DNA of 64,000 nucleotides, taken from the NCBI GenBank assembly GCA_900708905.1, contig CAADRB010000009.1:411168-475167 (forward strand). The letters are read 5' to 3'. The number at the start of each line of letters is the position of its first letter. The first letter of the stretch is position 1. Source of the DNA: Hymenolepis diminuta. Taxonomy: Eukaryota > Platyhelminthes > Cestoda > Cyclophyllidea > Hymenolepididae. The position numbers and the translations under genes were made by a program. Positions 15,101-28,270 of this stretch are shown in pieces. Under the pieces are notes generated by a model that did no database searches, was not told the DNA's origin, and worked only from the letters and a program-made list of their open reading frames with translations.

Positions 15101-18100
15101 ATCGTAAATCAAGGCCATATGTGTGTTAAATGCATACAAATGAAAAGTTTCTTCCCTCTGTAGAGTATCCAATTTGGAAAACATATTTAGTCACCCAGCT
15201 TTTAGAACGCAACTAACCATTCCATTGATTTTCGACTCTGTGTTGTCTGATAAATTGTACATTCTTTCTTCCTCAACGAGATTAGATTAAAGAAAGTATT
15301 TTGCTAGAAAGCGATGGTAATAAATATCTTGAACGATTAAAAATTGTAACTTAAACCGCAAAGATGCTTTCAAACTAAAATAAAAAAGATAGCTACTAGA
15401 GTTCCACTCCTAAATGGATAAACTTTTAGAAACACCCTTTCAGTCTTCGGAAACATTCTTTTGAAGAAAATAAACAAAGTGGAAGTTTTTAAAAATACAT
15501 ATGCGAATTAAGTCCTCAATCTCTAAAAAGTCATCGAAAATTTTGTAATCATTGTAATATTCTCTGGCCACACCTGATCGATCTTAAAAAAACTGAATTA
15601 ATTAGAGAATTCAAACAAATGTTTACGGAATGCATTTTTTAAGCTGCGGAATCTCCGTGCTCTATTGACTTCGAAGGATCCTACCTAGTTTGTATCTTCC
15701 ACTGGTCAGTTGATGGTATGTTTAAGTGTTTACATAGTTGCTTTCAAGAACTGCAGAGGGAAGATATAATTGCATAGGCCAATTCTGTCGCGTATTAGTC
15801 ATGAGTTGAGTGCTTTCTCTGATGGTGTCCTTCAGATGGCGTATCGTGGTGAAATTTTTTTTCTCAAAGCCGGATGGCCGGTCATTTAGCCAATTAGTGA
15901 GGCTGGATGGGTAGTCATAGCAGACCTGCACTTTTTTTCTCCATTTGACTGTTGCCAGTGCCGGTGTACAGATTTTAAGAGGGAAATGAGAGATGGGGAA
16001 ACAGTAGTAGACATGTATTCCCCCACACATTTTGAGTGTTCCGATATCTTAAGACTTTTTTCTTTAACAAGCCGACACTTTCTTTCATGATAAACTGTCT
16101 GCGCTACAGTGCAGCGTTTAAGGTGACGAGAAATAATTGCATGCGAGAAAAAGAGTATGCAGGATTAACTCAAGTGAAACGTGTGTTCTCCCCCATGTAA
16201 ACCACTTCAGTGATGAGAAAATTGAGACATGGCTTTAATTAACATAAGGACGTGTTCATGGTGTCTAGAGAGAAACTAAACTGCTCAATTGGTAAACAAT
16301 ACAAGAATCTAGAGCTAGAACTCTAGTGAACTCTGCTATGTTAAATTCATCTAAGCTAATCTCACCTACCTGCTCAGAACTGCAACAAAATGCAATTTAA
16401 TCGAGAAGAATTGGATAATCACAGAACTAAATCACCTGATCAACAATCTGTGGACCTCACCCCCATGAACTTAGTCAGAAAATCAGGGGTCACAAATTTA
16501 AACCTTGGAACATTGGGAAATTACACAGTCAACCAAACCCCTTCTGAGAACCCCTCTCACTATGTCCAGAGTTCAAATAAAGTAAGACTTTTCATACTCT
16601 GGATTAATTATCTGCTTCCATCCGACTTTAAATAAGCCCAATAAAATTAGAATACACACATTATATCCCATATTATTATATTTGTACGCATAGTCATATG
16701 GATTCCAATATTCTGGAAAGTTGTACAGCCAGTGATTTCCATTTAAAATCCCTTGATAATCTTAAATTCCTTTTCATTTTTATTGTCACTAACTTTAAAG
16801 CGCAAAGCAACAAAGTCATAATATTTCCTGCGTTTTACGTCTTTCGGGTAAACTAATGCCCAGCACTTTACGAAATTTTATAGTCTGAAAAAGATCATTA
16901 ATGACCTAACACATTACTTATTCTTAAACTTCACAGAAAAGAACTTTCCAGATTTTCGAGCTGAAATGACTGAATAGACCAATCTTGCAAACTAAGACGT
17001 CTGTTCTAGATACGGATGCCAGCTGATATATGTATAATAAGGTATCTTTCAATATAATTTAACCTGCGAGAATATATAAAAGTACGGTTATTTAGCTTAC
17101 ATTGGCTGAAAAACGATCAAACAAAGTGGAACGACGAAGATTTGATGTGTCAATTATTGGATTATCCATGTTATAAATTCACGTCCGGCATTCTTCGTGG
17201 TGTGTCCGTGTGGGTTTATCTATTTCCTTTCGACTGACTGCCCATTCTTGATCTAGCTCGTTAATAAGTGCTAATGGCACGTAACTGCTTATTGATTTGA
17301 TCTCTGTTCAATTTTTTTATTCAAGTAAAAACCGGATATACATTTTAGATCATTACATTAAGAAGTGAAATGTTGAAATAAATGAGGAAGTCGAATCTTC
17401 AGGATTTCTTTTTTGTTTAAATCTTTAAGAATATCTTTTTTTATTCAAAGCCTTCAATCATATCCATGAGTTCTTTGATTTTTAATGCAATCACTGGAAC
17501 AGTCTATTTTACTTATTTAGAGAATGGTAGTGAAGTTTTAGCAGATGCGAATTCACTAAGAAAGTATGATGAATGCCGATTGATGCCACGATACACAGTG
17601 TGGATTCATTGCAAATGCAAATAAAAAGAAGGTGTAGAGGTTGAAAAAAACGGGGGATCTTAGAGAAGGGAGAGAGAGAGTAGGCCGGGAAGATGGGAGA
17701 AAAAAAGATACACACAGGTTGACTCTTTGGGTAGTATTTGTGCATGGAACATGATTAATCGGTCTTTAGGAATACACTCATTCATATGATTCTGGCCTAG
17801 AAGTGTGGATGCGAGGTAACTCTTTGATCATACCCTCAGTCTGCCGCGATGACTACTACTACTAACATTTCTGCCGTCGTCTTCTCCTTCTCCCTCTTTG
17901 ACACTTCTTGAGCAAATACACAGCTCTTTCTTCAATGCTTCCTTATGGCAATTTGGATTTGAATTAAAATTCACTATCACAGATTAACCTTAACTGATTT
18001 TGTTAGTGACTACCATCCAGCATAAAGGAAATAAACAATATTTTCGATAGCCTGGTCAACATTGGCGATGATTCAAACACCCATAAAGACACTTAAGAAA

Positions 18101-21100
18101 TTAGAACTTAGAGAATTCTTGAATATTTCAGGATAACTTTGCTTTAAAGAGACAAGGTTAGTCAATTTGCCATCTATCTGGTTTTATTCTCACTTTTTGC
18201 CGGTTAGATTAAAGGTAAACTATCTTAGGGGAAAAATTTCCATCAATTCTTAAGAAATCACTCAAAAATGATAAAATTTCGATACGAGCTGATTAATAAA
18301 TAAAATTTAAAAATAAACCTCGATCTCCATAGACCGATTCCTCTCCTTTGTTAATTTTTGTCTAAATTTTGATTAAAAAGAATGTGTATCAGCTAGTCTA
18401 GCAGGCATAATGTTATAACTAAACAAATAATTACTAGAAAACGATCAAATTAGGACATTTGATTCTAATTCAGAAGGATATCAAATTTAAATAAAAATCC
18501 ATTAACTCAAACCCCTGCGCCAAAGCGCCCCTCAAAAGAGGAGAGATAATTACAGATTTTAACCTGGCAACTGAAAGTTTTCGGTATTTTCGGAGGGAGG
18601 CAAGCACAACATATTTTGAATGCATATAATTCGTAAAAAATGTAAACAGAATGATCGATATTTGGTCTTATCAGCGGCTTTATAAAAGCATAGTCGCTTG
18701 AAAATCGCAAGTACTAGAAACAAAAAACTTTAGGGGCCATTTTCAAACTTAGTTAATATTGTATTTAAATTGTGTCAGAGATAAAAGTTGGAAATTAGAC
18801 ATTTTTATGATGTAGTGATAGAAATGAAAGATGTTAGAAACCTCATTAATAAAAGCGACGAGCTATTTGTCTAAATCAATTCATATTAAATTTGAAATCT
18901 GACAAAAATTTGACCATCCAGGTTTTACAGAAGAGAGTAATGCTTAAGTATGAGAGTCATGCAAACAATATATTTTAAAGAATCACCAGAAATTGGAGTA
19001 TCCGATTGCTCAAAATACATGACATGTAAGATCAGACATATTCAAACTTTCATACTTAAAAGGAATCGCCAGAGATAGACAAATTCGATTTGTCAGAGCC
19101 CAAGCAGTGGGAATTTAGTGGAAGAGGCGTAAAATTTTAAAATATTTGATGAATAGTCTATACTTGTTACATTTAAAAAAGAGTTTTGCGAATAAGCGTA
19201 TTTTCAATAAATGCTTTTCATTAATACCTAGCAGCTTCAGGACCATTATGTGGAATTTAGATCAAATTTAAAATCAGTGTAACTTTGGAATAAGATAGGT
19301 AAGAGACATTAACTCTTCATATCCGAATGATCAGTAATGTAAGGGTTAAAACGGAGATATCCAGGTTGAAGATGGATTTCAATAACTCCAGTTGGGGAAA
19401 ATCAAAGAAGAGCTAACATTAATAGGATGTTTCTCGATAAAAAAGATATTTTAAACTTTATCTAATTATTATCCAAGATGTGGACTTTATTTTATCTGTT
19501 TGAACAAATGATTAGATTAATTTATGAAAACAGTGAAAGCATACAATCTATTTTCTAATTTAATCATCGTAAAACTTTAGTCGTAGGAATAGAAATCAGA
19601 AGTCTTTGACTGTCTCTATTGCCTTGTAATCTTTATATCCTTTAAACCTGCTGAGCTCTTCTCTAGACTTCGACTACTAGATTTAATGAAAGGAAGATAG
19701 GAAAACAAGAATGACTAAAATTCTTACCATGAGATCAGACCTATCGTCATTTTCTCGTGAGTCGTATTCATAGTTTGCACAAGCTCCTTCTGTATCTTGG
19801 CCATCGTCAGTGTCATTGTCACTAACTTCCACAAGGTCGTCTACACCGACAGTAGCGTCTGCCACCGAAGCAGCAGATGTGGCAGACGTCTGCATCTCTG
19901 CAGCCTTGCGTTTCAACTCCTCCAGGACTCCTTGCAGTTCTGTTATGCGGTCTTCGTAGCGGGAGGCTTGTTGGGTCAATTCTCGTCGATATCGGTCATT
20001 CTCGCGTTGAAGACGATAAATTTCATGTTGATCTATTTCCCGACTTGTCTGTAATTAAAAATTAGTATTTATCATATTTGCTGTTCGCATATCTGTGCGA
20101 ATTCGGTGATAGGGGTGGTTAACAAGCCTGGTCAATAGAGAGCAGTTATTACGCCAGTTTCCGAGATGGAGGAATTTCTGGTAGTCTTCCCAGTATACAG
20201 GATGGGTGTTAAAATTTACATTCTGTCGTATGGTTTGGAAGTTATATTATGTGAAACATGATACTATTCGGACCATGGATGCAAATATTGTGAGACCAAA
20301 GTTTAAACAGAGTGTAAACTTCTCAACTCCATTAAGAGAAGTATTAACAGCCACTGGCTTGGATAGAGGAAAAGTTCCCTGGAGCCACCTTAATCACAAA
20401 ATTAACATTAAACGACCCCTCCAATTGGCTAAAGTCAATTCTTTCGGTTGTTCATCCACATCACTGGACGCTTGTCCGTGAGTATCGATCACGTGATTCC
20501 TGACTTGGTAGGCATGTATGGTTATTCTCGAGCCTTTATTCAATAACCAAATCAAAATTGAAGACATCATCGGTTCCTAGTAAAAACCGCCAAAAATTGA
20601 AAACAGTGTTCTGATTTATAACCTCTTCTATGGAATTTTAAGCCTACATTACTATTAACAGGGATAAATTTGATACCATAGTCCCGGGAAGATTTTAGTA
20701 CATAATGAAGCTTAAACAAAATATCAGAAGCAGATTTTATACCATAGTAGACAACAACTTTTGAAGAAAAAATCTTGCTATTATTATCATCCAAAATAAT
20801 GCTATTTTAACACTAGAAACAATTGGTTTAGTTTGCATGGATAAATATTTCATCGATATACATGTATTTTTCTCAAACCTCGCGTGCCTGAGTTCAATTT
20901 TTTAGAAAACCAAGGAAAATGATTTTAAAAAATATTGCCTATATTACATTTTTCTCTCATAGTTAATTTTTACACCGTGTGTGGCCTTTAAAATATAAGG
21001 AAGTTTGTCAAGCCTTTACTTTCTTGAAGCTCGAAAGCAGAATACAAATACCACCAGAAATATTAATCGTATTTAAATAAAGTTTGCATAAAGTAAGAAG

Positions 21101-23274
21101 ATGGATTTGAAAAAGAAAATGGGTTGCGATTTAGAAGGGAGTTAATTGGCAGAATTCTACCTTAAATTAGTTTGGAGCAATGGGCGAATTTCCGAGATTT
21201 TTTAAATGAAGTGATTTAAATGATCAATATGTATTTGTTTAAGGACCTTCGAGATGGCATGAATAATCACTTAATTTAATCATCTGATCAATAAGTTCTG
21301 AAGATGGGATGAAATCACGGGATCAGAACCTGAATTTTGATTTTCAGAACTCTAGAGGATAATGCAGAGAACTCTATTCATTAAGCAAAAACACAATTTA
21401 TCAAGATTTATATTGAAGTAAGACTCTTCGTTCTCAGCTTTCGTTCGATATCTCACCTTTTAATACTCCCTATTTCGGCTGTTTTACTAATCCTGGGTTA
21501 GAACATCCTTCTATAAGTTAAAAATAGCAATTTTCCTTTGCAATGGGTACTGATATTAATGATAATATACTATGCCAATCTATTTTGAAAATACGAAGCT
21601 ATCAAGTGGAAACATGTACTTATGAGTATTCTATCATAAAATGTATTATTTAAAAATACCGATTTTATTGGCTAAAATAGAAGTTTCTTCATTTTTTTCA
21701 AAAAAATCATCTTATTGTTAAATTATAGGCGTTCATGACGCTGAAATTTACAATACGTCAGTCTCTACGTTTTTACAATTCCTAATGAACCGTTCAATTT
21801 TCATATTTGATTAGAGGAAAATAAATATGACCAAATGGGATAACACTTAATGACAATTGTTGATAAGGGTTTAAATTAAAATTAATATGAAAAAGATTAC
21901 ATTTTATGAAAACGCCACTGTAATATAACATAAATAACCGACCATTGGTGGTATCATGCAATTAGAAATAATTATCAGTAAAAAAATATGATAATTATAC
22001 TGTCAAGGAATGAAATTCTTTGTAACGACATAATATAATATCCAGCTAACGAAAATATGTCAAATTCTAGTAAAATTTGGACAATAAATCTAGTTAAAGT
22101 TGTCATATTTACGAATCAAACTGTATCTAGTATGATTTGCTTTATGAGATTGATACCAAATTAACAAAATGAAAGTCTTTCACAACACTCTAATCTGACT
22201 GAGGAATAGCATTCTGGAGCTTTTCTTATGTTAAACTCTAATACTGACGTTCGTTTGTTGGCCAAATTCAGCATATATGGTTGGTCATGTCAACGTATAT
22301 TGGTAAGCTTTGAGTTAATAACGTCTAAATTTGCAAGTATGCAGTTGAACACTGTGCCACCAAAACAAATTACTTCATGTAATTAAGAAACGAATTAGAG
22401 ATCATAAGATATAGATGCCCATATAGGTTTTATTCAAAGAGATAGAAAAGTTAAGATGTTAAATCAAATACTGACCTGCAAGTTTTGAAGTCTGCAACAT
22501 AAATCCCTTATTTCGAGGCGCAATTTCAGCGTCTTTTGGACGTGGACGGTATTAAGACACTCGAAGATAGAAGACATCGCTTTGCGAATGATCATTAAGG
22601 AATTAACAGAGTTTGATTCTTTGAGAAGTTGGGACATATCAAAGTCATGTTCAAAGTCCTGATCTTTTAGACTTTTGCCCAGTTGGGACCAGGAAAATAC
22701 CTCTTTACTATCGGAAATTTCCGAATCCTCAAAGGTTGGGTCCGTTTGACACATGAATTGGTACAATTCGGGATAGGCCTTTCGAAGTTCTGCAAGGGAA
22801 AGAGAATCGCCGAACATATCCTGCGCACCGGAATCACCGTCAGCTAAAGTTTAAAAAAGTTAACTATAAAGGAGATTATAAATTTTATTAATTAGCATAG
22901 TATTTGACGTAAGAAAAAAATTGTGCCCACCCTACGTATATAAAATTTTAAAAATGCTTCAAAAAACAGTGAACTGATTAAATTAGATAGTACAAAGACG
23001 ATAATATTTAACCTTGCCTCGTTAAACAGAACTGTATATGGATGCCTTGCTAGCCTCTAAACATGAAATTTACTTGCAATAAACCAGAAATTTTCAAGTA
23101 GACTACATTTGGAAAAGTTTTGCATGAAATTTATCATAAGTTAAGTCTGTAAAATCGAAGCATCACTAAAAGCTAAATAAGGAGTGCACCTGTTAGAATT
23201 AACTTACCGGAATTGAAGGTACTCCCATCGCTAGCTGAACTAACAAATCCAGGTAGTGCTGTTAGGTTTTCCAT
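192..23274 (-). CDS. MCC-like coiled-coil protein, N-terminal part (5 exons, continues beyond left edge)
   Basis: Exons read on the minus strand: 23274-23208, 22843-22476, 20048-19728, 8216-7809, 645-192. Phases are compatible and all junctions are GT-AG, giving 539 residues. The start ATG at 23274 has A at -3 and G at +4. Residues 1-145 are acidic, with leucine-rich helical stretches. Residues 148-195 form a charged coiled coil containing RYEDRITELQGVLEELKRK, which closely resembles the conserved coiled-coil segment of MCC (colorectal mutant cancer protein). Next come an acidic Asp/Glu stretch, a Ser/Asn/Gln-rich low-complexity exon, and an Ala/Leu-rich helical exon ending in phase 1. Vertebrate MCC is a cytoplasmic/cortical scaffold linked to cell-cycle, Wnt and polarity control; the role here is inferred only. 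The EF hand of long vertebrate isoforms is not seen. Gene structure is well supported. The family call rests mostly on one segment, so another coiled-coil scaffold is possible. Confidence 0.6.
746..870 (+). repeat. tRNA(Gln)-derived SINE-like element, copy 1
   Basis: A tRNA-like body begins near 781 with TTGGTGGCGC and has a box A-like segment. An anticodon arm is visible: stem CTGGT (804-808), 7-nt loop with CTG at 811-813, stem GCCAG (816-820). A box B-like GGATTCGATGC follows. CTG would be a glutamine anticodon, but the T arm is degenerate, so this is not a functional tRNA gene. The same block, including about 35 nt upstream of the tRNA-like part, occurs on the minus strand at 52540-52669. 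Confidence 0.65.
4295..4400 (+). repeat. purine-rich low-complexity patch
   Basis: The plus strand is almost entirely G and A over about 100 nt within an intron of the minus-strand MCC-like gene. The open frame over it (4220-4471) has a hydrophobic start, but composition explains most of its translation, so it is not called a gene. Confidence 0.5.
9620..9795 (+). repeat. GA-rich low-complexity tract
   Basis: Strongly purine-rich plus strand, with a short repeated unit GAAAGACGG inside (around 9743 and 9762). It corresponds to a polypyrimidine stretch in the MCC-like pre-mRNA. A GCATATAAG sequence follows at about 9796. Confidence 0.5.
12722..12742. repeat. AT dinucleotide microsatellite
   Basis: About ten uninterrupted AT units inside the long MCC-like intron. 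Confidence 0.9.
16390..16581 (+). other. possible coding exon on the strand opposite the MCC-like gene
   Basis: ATG at 16390 opens 64 codons, then meets a consensus-like donor GTAAGA directly after AAATAAA. The translation is hydrophilic, Asn/Ser/Thr-rich and not low-complexity, with two NxT/S sequons. I recognise no family, and no following exon was found. It may be chance. Confidence 0.15.
20049..22475 (-). other. 2.4 kb intron of the MCC-like gene
   Basis: AT-rich intron with no recognisable gene or repeat. Short open frames at 20206-20481 and 20567-20794 have no supporting features. Confidence 0.55.
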
Positions 23275-24627
23275 TTTGTGAAATATATTCAAAAAGGTAG
23301 AAAAAATGTAATCCTATCGGAAAATCGCGGGGTCATAGGTTCAAAAATAGTAGTTGTGCCTAATATGGCAGGTTTTTGTATTCCATAATATTCAAGAGAC
23401 AGAACTGCGTACAGTTGACAATTTATCGCGCAATTGAAAGTGTTAGAGATTGACGAAGGTTGAAGCAATTTATCATTTAGTCGATTATAACAAGTTTTGC
23501 ATGCTAAAAAATACAAAATACTGTATAAAACAAGAAGTTAATGAGGATTTTTAATAAAAGTTTACTATTATGAATTATTTATTAGCCTTTTTTCATGTAC
23601 TTATTGGTTTTAAGTTATTTTGATAATAGTGGTGCAATAATAACTTTTTATTACATTATTCTTATGTTGCAGACTAACTAAACACCAATTAGCTAATTTT
23701 AAGCAATATGGCAAGAGATCATTTATGATATTGCCTCATTATGAGCACATGACTAATGACTGTATTGAATTGCATTTAATTACATTTTACAAAAAGTAAA
23801 CTCCTATATCGATCCTACCTGCTATTTCCACCTTTCCTGTGCAGGCAATAGAATCAGCAAGATACACCGAATTAGGCTGACATGAATCTAGTGACGCGCT
23901 TAATAACAATACGTCTGCATATTTGTGTCTTTATTCTTCTCTCTTTCCTATTTTATCAAATTTGATTTTAATACAACATTCTGTTTTTGCATTATGTGTC
24001 GCAATCTATTTTCACTGATCTACTAGTACAATGGACATGCGGGCTACTATTTACGAGTTCGCACGTCCATTTTAAACATTGGCTGAGACAGACATTTAAT
24101 AAGCTGTTAACAGCATTTTTTCGTTCCTGTTTCGACTAACTCGAGTACACAGTTCAAGCTGCTGTGGTGGCTTTATCCATTTGATGTTGGCTGGTAAATT
24201 TGCAAACTAAGTTCGCAACTTGCCTAATAATCAATCATCTAATAATTTATGTATATCTAATCCATCTATATGGTCAATTACTTAGAGTCAACTAAACTTA
24301 GATTGAATTAACATTGAACAGATTACTCACACTCTAAAATTATTTATTCAGATAAGTTCAAAATGTTGACCTTACCAATTTTGCACTGCATCATGCATTT
24401 TTAAGTGCAATGGTCAAATCATCAATAACCTAAAAATATATTGGGTATAAAGGGACTACTTTGAAAAATTTTTAAATAAAATAGTTGAGTATAATAAAAA
24501 ATTAGATATTAGTAGTTTGGTAAATCAAAGTTTATTATTATATCTAAGATTCCTTGTCAGAATATGACCTTCAACAAATTTTATTCAAGTCGGTGAAAAA
24601 GGCCGGCTTTGATTAGGGTCAAGAAAT
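23275..24627. promoter_or_regulatory. divergent intergenic region between the MCC-like gene and CTSD
   Basis: The 1.35 kb between the two start codons must carry 5' UTRs and promoters for both genes. It is AT-rich. I see no convincing TATA box at a sensible distance from either ATG and no repeat. Confidence 0.45.
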
Positions 24628-27600
24628 ATGAGGTTTCTGTTCCTTCTTATATTTACTGTTGCATTCGTTCTCAGCTCGAGCGTTGTCAGGTATAGTTTAT
24701 TGAATTTGCTTACAATTTTCTTTAGAATTCCTCTTCATCCTATTTACCAGGGGCATCGTTCTTTCTCCGAACTGAGAGATTCAGTTAGGGCCATTAAGAA
24801 TAGATGGACTGTTGGTTATGGTTTATTGGGACCTCATCCTGAGCCACTAGACAATTATCTTGATGTGTGTTTTTTCACCAAAATTAGTGCTCTGTTATAT
24901 ATAGCGAGTTTAAACTTGCTTAACAATATATATTTCTTCGTTATTTCTAAAGGCTCAATACTACGGAGAGATTGAACTGGGCAGTCCTGGTCAGAAGTTC
25001 ATGGTTGTCTTTGACACCGGTTCATCAAACCTGTGGGTGCCATCAAAGAAGTGTTCATGGCTTGATTTTGCCTGTTGGGTTCATAACAAGTACGATAGCA
25101 CGAAGTCGAGTACTTATAAAGAAAATGGAACTGCTTTCGCAATTCAATATGGTACTGGCAGTCTTAAGGGCTTTCTTAGTACTGACACGATCAAGCTCTC
25201 AGATATTCGGGCTCCTGATCAGACTTTTGCCGAGGCTACTCAACAACCCGGTTTGGTGTTTGTCATGGCGAAATTCGATGGCATTTTGGGAATGGCTTTC
25301 AGTTCTCTCTCAGTTGATGGAGTTGAACCAGTATTCTATAATCTTGTGCGTCATAAGTTGGTCGCTGACCCAGTGTTTGCTTTTTATTTGGATAGGTGAG
25401 TCTGTGTACTCTACTATTCCCCCTATTTAACAAATATAGATATATTAAAAATTATTTTGGTCCAGAAATGAGACAGATCTGATCGGTGGTGAATTGATGC
25501 TTGGCGGCTACAACGAATCACTCATTGATGGTCCGATTACTTATGCCCCTATAACAAGGGCAGCCTTCTGGGAATTTCATACTGACAAGTAAGCGGACAC
25601 GTTTTCATATTTGTCTCTTATGTCTTGGGGTAATCTTCAACTTAACATAAGAATTAGGTGAATTTTTGATTTCGCATTTTATACATACAGTAAGATAGTT
25701 GGGATATTTGTTATTGATTGTTTTCAAAAATTGATGCCCAACATTGAAACTCCGTTCTGGCCTAACTTATTATTACATTTATACTATGTGGATGATAATA
25801 ATAATCTCATTGATTGTGTAATTATATATGCAGTTTCATTATTGATAATAATCATTATAAACATCTCTTTATGCACATTTTTACTAGTGAACACTTCTTT
25901 TGAAGTTATTAACCATGTAACTTAATTAGATGGTAAAATTTGTGAAGAAATAGACGGTGTCTTTATCAAGAAATTATTTTCTTTTTAATGTTGTTTCTCT
26001 GCTTCTTTGGTAGTGTGCAAACCTTGTGTAGGTATATAATGGAAGTTTCTATGCGTTATATTTTTCTTCTGTTACATTGATTTACGTATATGGCCCTAAA
26101 ATTGTAGTGAACTATTGCTATCTGTTTCCTACCAATATTCTAGAATGTACCCTTTTTCTCTTCATTGTTTCAAGGTTTTACTTCAATTGAGTGTCTTTTC
26201 GAAATTGTCTAAAAACGTTCTTTAGAGATTTTTGTATTAATTATATCAACTGCTGTTAAAATTTTGACTATCAAGTAGGAGGTATGTTATTAATTACTCC
26301 ACTCACTAAATACGCATTAGAAGGTAGGTGGGTGCCATTCGTGTCTAAGATGAGGGCAACGTATTTTCGTAAATAAGGCATGGCAGTATAACGTAAATTT
26401 GGGACTTAAGTCTATCCTACTCCGTATCTGTATCGAAAGTAGGATTTGAAGACGTTGGTCTGATTGGCATGTTCATTCCTATAAAAATTTACTACAATCA
26501 AGAAGAAAGGTTGCTTATATTCAACGGAGTATCTTATCTCTATAAGGCCGAATTGTGATTTTGACCTCTACTTATAAAGTTATCTTCTAAATTTCTCAAG
26601 AAGGTTTTAAGAAATATTTGAAGCATCCTTTCTATTGTAGAGTCATGGTTTCTCTATCCCCTTTAGAATCGAAGTGAACGGTCAGGATCTATGCAAAGGC
26701 GGTTGTGTAGCTATCGCCGATACTGGCACCTCTCTTATCACTGGCCCCAAGGACGAAATTAGAAAGTTGGCTGAAATTATGCAAGCCAGACCAATCCCCG
26801 GTGGTATCTACTTCATTCCATGTGAAAATGCAACCTCTCTTCCCCCCTTGACCTTCACAATTCAATCGGTCAAATTCATCCTCAATCCTGAAGACTATAT
26901 TCTCAAGGTAAGTTTTAGTATGCTTTTAATCAGGGATAATAATTTAGTCACCATAAAGTTACTAATCGAACTAGCGGATTCAGAGTCCCGAATTTTGGAA
27001 GATACTTGCATCTTCTCATTTCAGTGCTTATACCATTGGACATGACTATATTCTTCCCGACATCCAGCAAAAAATCATCCCGAACTAAGTCCGTACAGAT
27101 CATTAAGTCTGGTTAGGTGCACAGTTTCACATGCATAATTGACGTAAAATTACAGTTTAAATCCAATCTTGTTTGTATAAACATAGAGAAGTCGGGCCCC
27201 AAAGGTCATTGTAATGGTCTTAGCTGATATGAGATCTTTGATTAGTCAGCCAAAATTCGAGAACACGATTGGCTAAGAATACTCATCGAATTCTTATGTA
27301 ACACTATTTGGATAAAGTTCTCTGTATATTAATCTTTCGAGTAATTGATTAAACATGTTTTTAATTGTGAACGAATAATATTTTAACTTCCCTACTATAT
27401 GTATATATATATACATGGAGAATGACCAAGAAAAAGAGTACTTGTAAAGAACTGGCAACGCCCATCGGTCCACATCCATTGGTGGGAGTGGCTAGCTGTA
27501 TTGATTAATACTGACCAACAAGCGGGATGATAGAATGCTTCATCTTCTCTTTCCTCATGATGATTGATATTATTTCCTTTCCTCCGATGAGTCCTAAATC

Positions 27601-27892
27601 GATCCCCTAATCTCCCTTATAGGTTACCCAATTCGGTCACACTATGTGTCTACTGGGATTCATGGGTCTAGATCTCCCCAGGTACCCAATGTGGATTCTT
27701 GGTGATATCTTTATTGGAAAGTACTACAGTATCTTTGATCTGGGTAAGAAGCGCGTCGGTTTCGCTAAGGTGAAGAAACAGCTACCACAGCAATCCACTA
27801 CTGCCTCAGGTCCAGTCTTCCGTCCATTTGCTGGAGAGAATCTCCGTAAAGTCATTCCGATGACACGCCTTATTCCTGCCCTTCAAGTCTAA
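24628..27892 (+). CDS. CTSD: cathepsin D-type aspartic protease (6 exons, complete)
   Basis: Exons 24628-24689, 24726-24864, 24953-25395, 25466-25588, 26667-26907, 27623-27892 join in frame to 425 residues. Layout: signal peptide (about 1-18), an A1-type propeptide, then the mature two-lobed pepsin fold. Catalytic motifs are DTGS with Asp88 and DTGT with Asp274; the flap is [10 protein letters not shown]. The segment [20 protein letters not shown] is typical of cathepsin D, and [12 protein letters not shown] lies near the C-terminus. Several N-glycosylation sequons are present (NGT, NET, NES, NAT). Family members cleave proteins at acid pH in lysosomes; in blood-feeding flatworms they act in the gut. 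After the usual family end (RVGFAKV) there is an extra tail of about 40 residues, as in schistosome cathepsin D. Identity is very secure; cellular role is inferred. Confidence 0.95.
25589..26666 (+). other. 1.1 kb intron of CTSD
   Basis: Phase-2 intron between the exon ending FHTDK and the exon carrying the second catalytic DTGT. AT-rich; nothing recognisable inside. Confidence 0.8.
26908..27622 (+). other. 0.7 kb intron of CTSD
   Basis: Phase-0 intron before the final CTSD exon. It contains a short TA-rich run near 27400-27415 and no coding signal. Confidence 0.8.
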
Positions 27893-28264
27893 GCTCGCCT
27901 TTTAATTCGAATGACTGTCGGTGTTTATTAATTTCCCGTCATTGATGTTCGAACTTTTGCTTAAGACGCACTTTCATTTTTTTGCTTGCTATAATTAAAT
28001 TTATATGATTTTGTTAAACACTACATTATCTCCATCCATTTGCACTCTATTGAAGATGTAAGTTAAAAGCATTTGAAAGATGCGCCTTTGGTTTCTTTTT
28101 AATCTGATTGCTATTGAGGGTTAAAGTAGATTTAAAACGGTTTGAAGCATTTCTCCATGTGATGAATACTTGATGAGAGTCAGAACCGTATATTTTTGGT
28201 ACCCTGGACAGAATTCGCCTCTCGAGCATTGAACTATTTCATTACTGCTCTCCCTTACTCGTCA

Positions 28265-28270
28265 AATAAA
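28265..28270 (+). terminator. candidate polyadenylation signal for CTSD
   Basis: AATAAA about 370 nt after the CTSD stop codon. It is the nearest canonical hexamer noticed; a weaker variant around 27993 could be used instead. Confidence 0.4.

Larger units (their letters stand above)
8217..19727 (-). other. 11.5 kb intron of the MCC-like gene
   Basis: The largest intron in the window. It holds purine-rich patches (8846-8885, 9620-9795, 17644-17715), a long-range inverted repeat (9876-9985), an AT microsatellite (12722-12742) and one plus-strand open frame that ends at a good donor (16390-16581). No exon with recognisable homology was found. Confidence 0.55.

Noticed and set aside
15722..16030. 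102-codon minus-strand open frame
   Set aside because: No splice signals consistent with the MCC-like gene and no recognised family; could be an old mobile-element fragment, but not supported.
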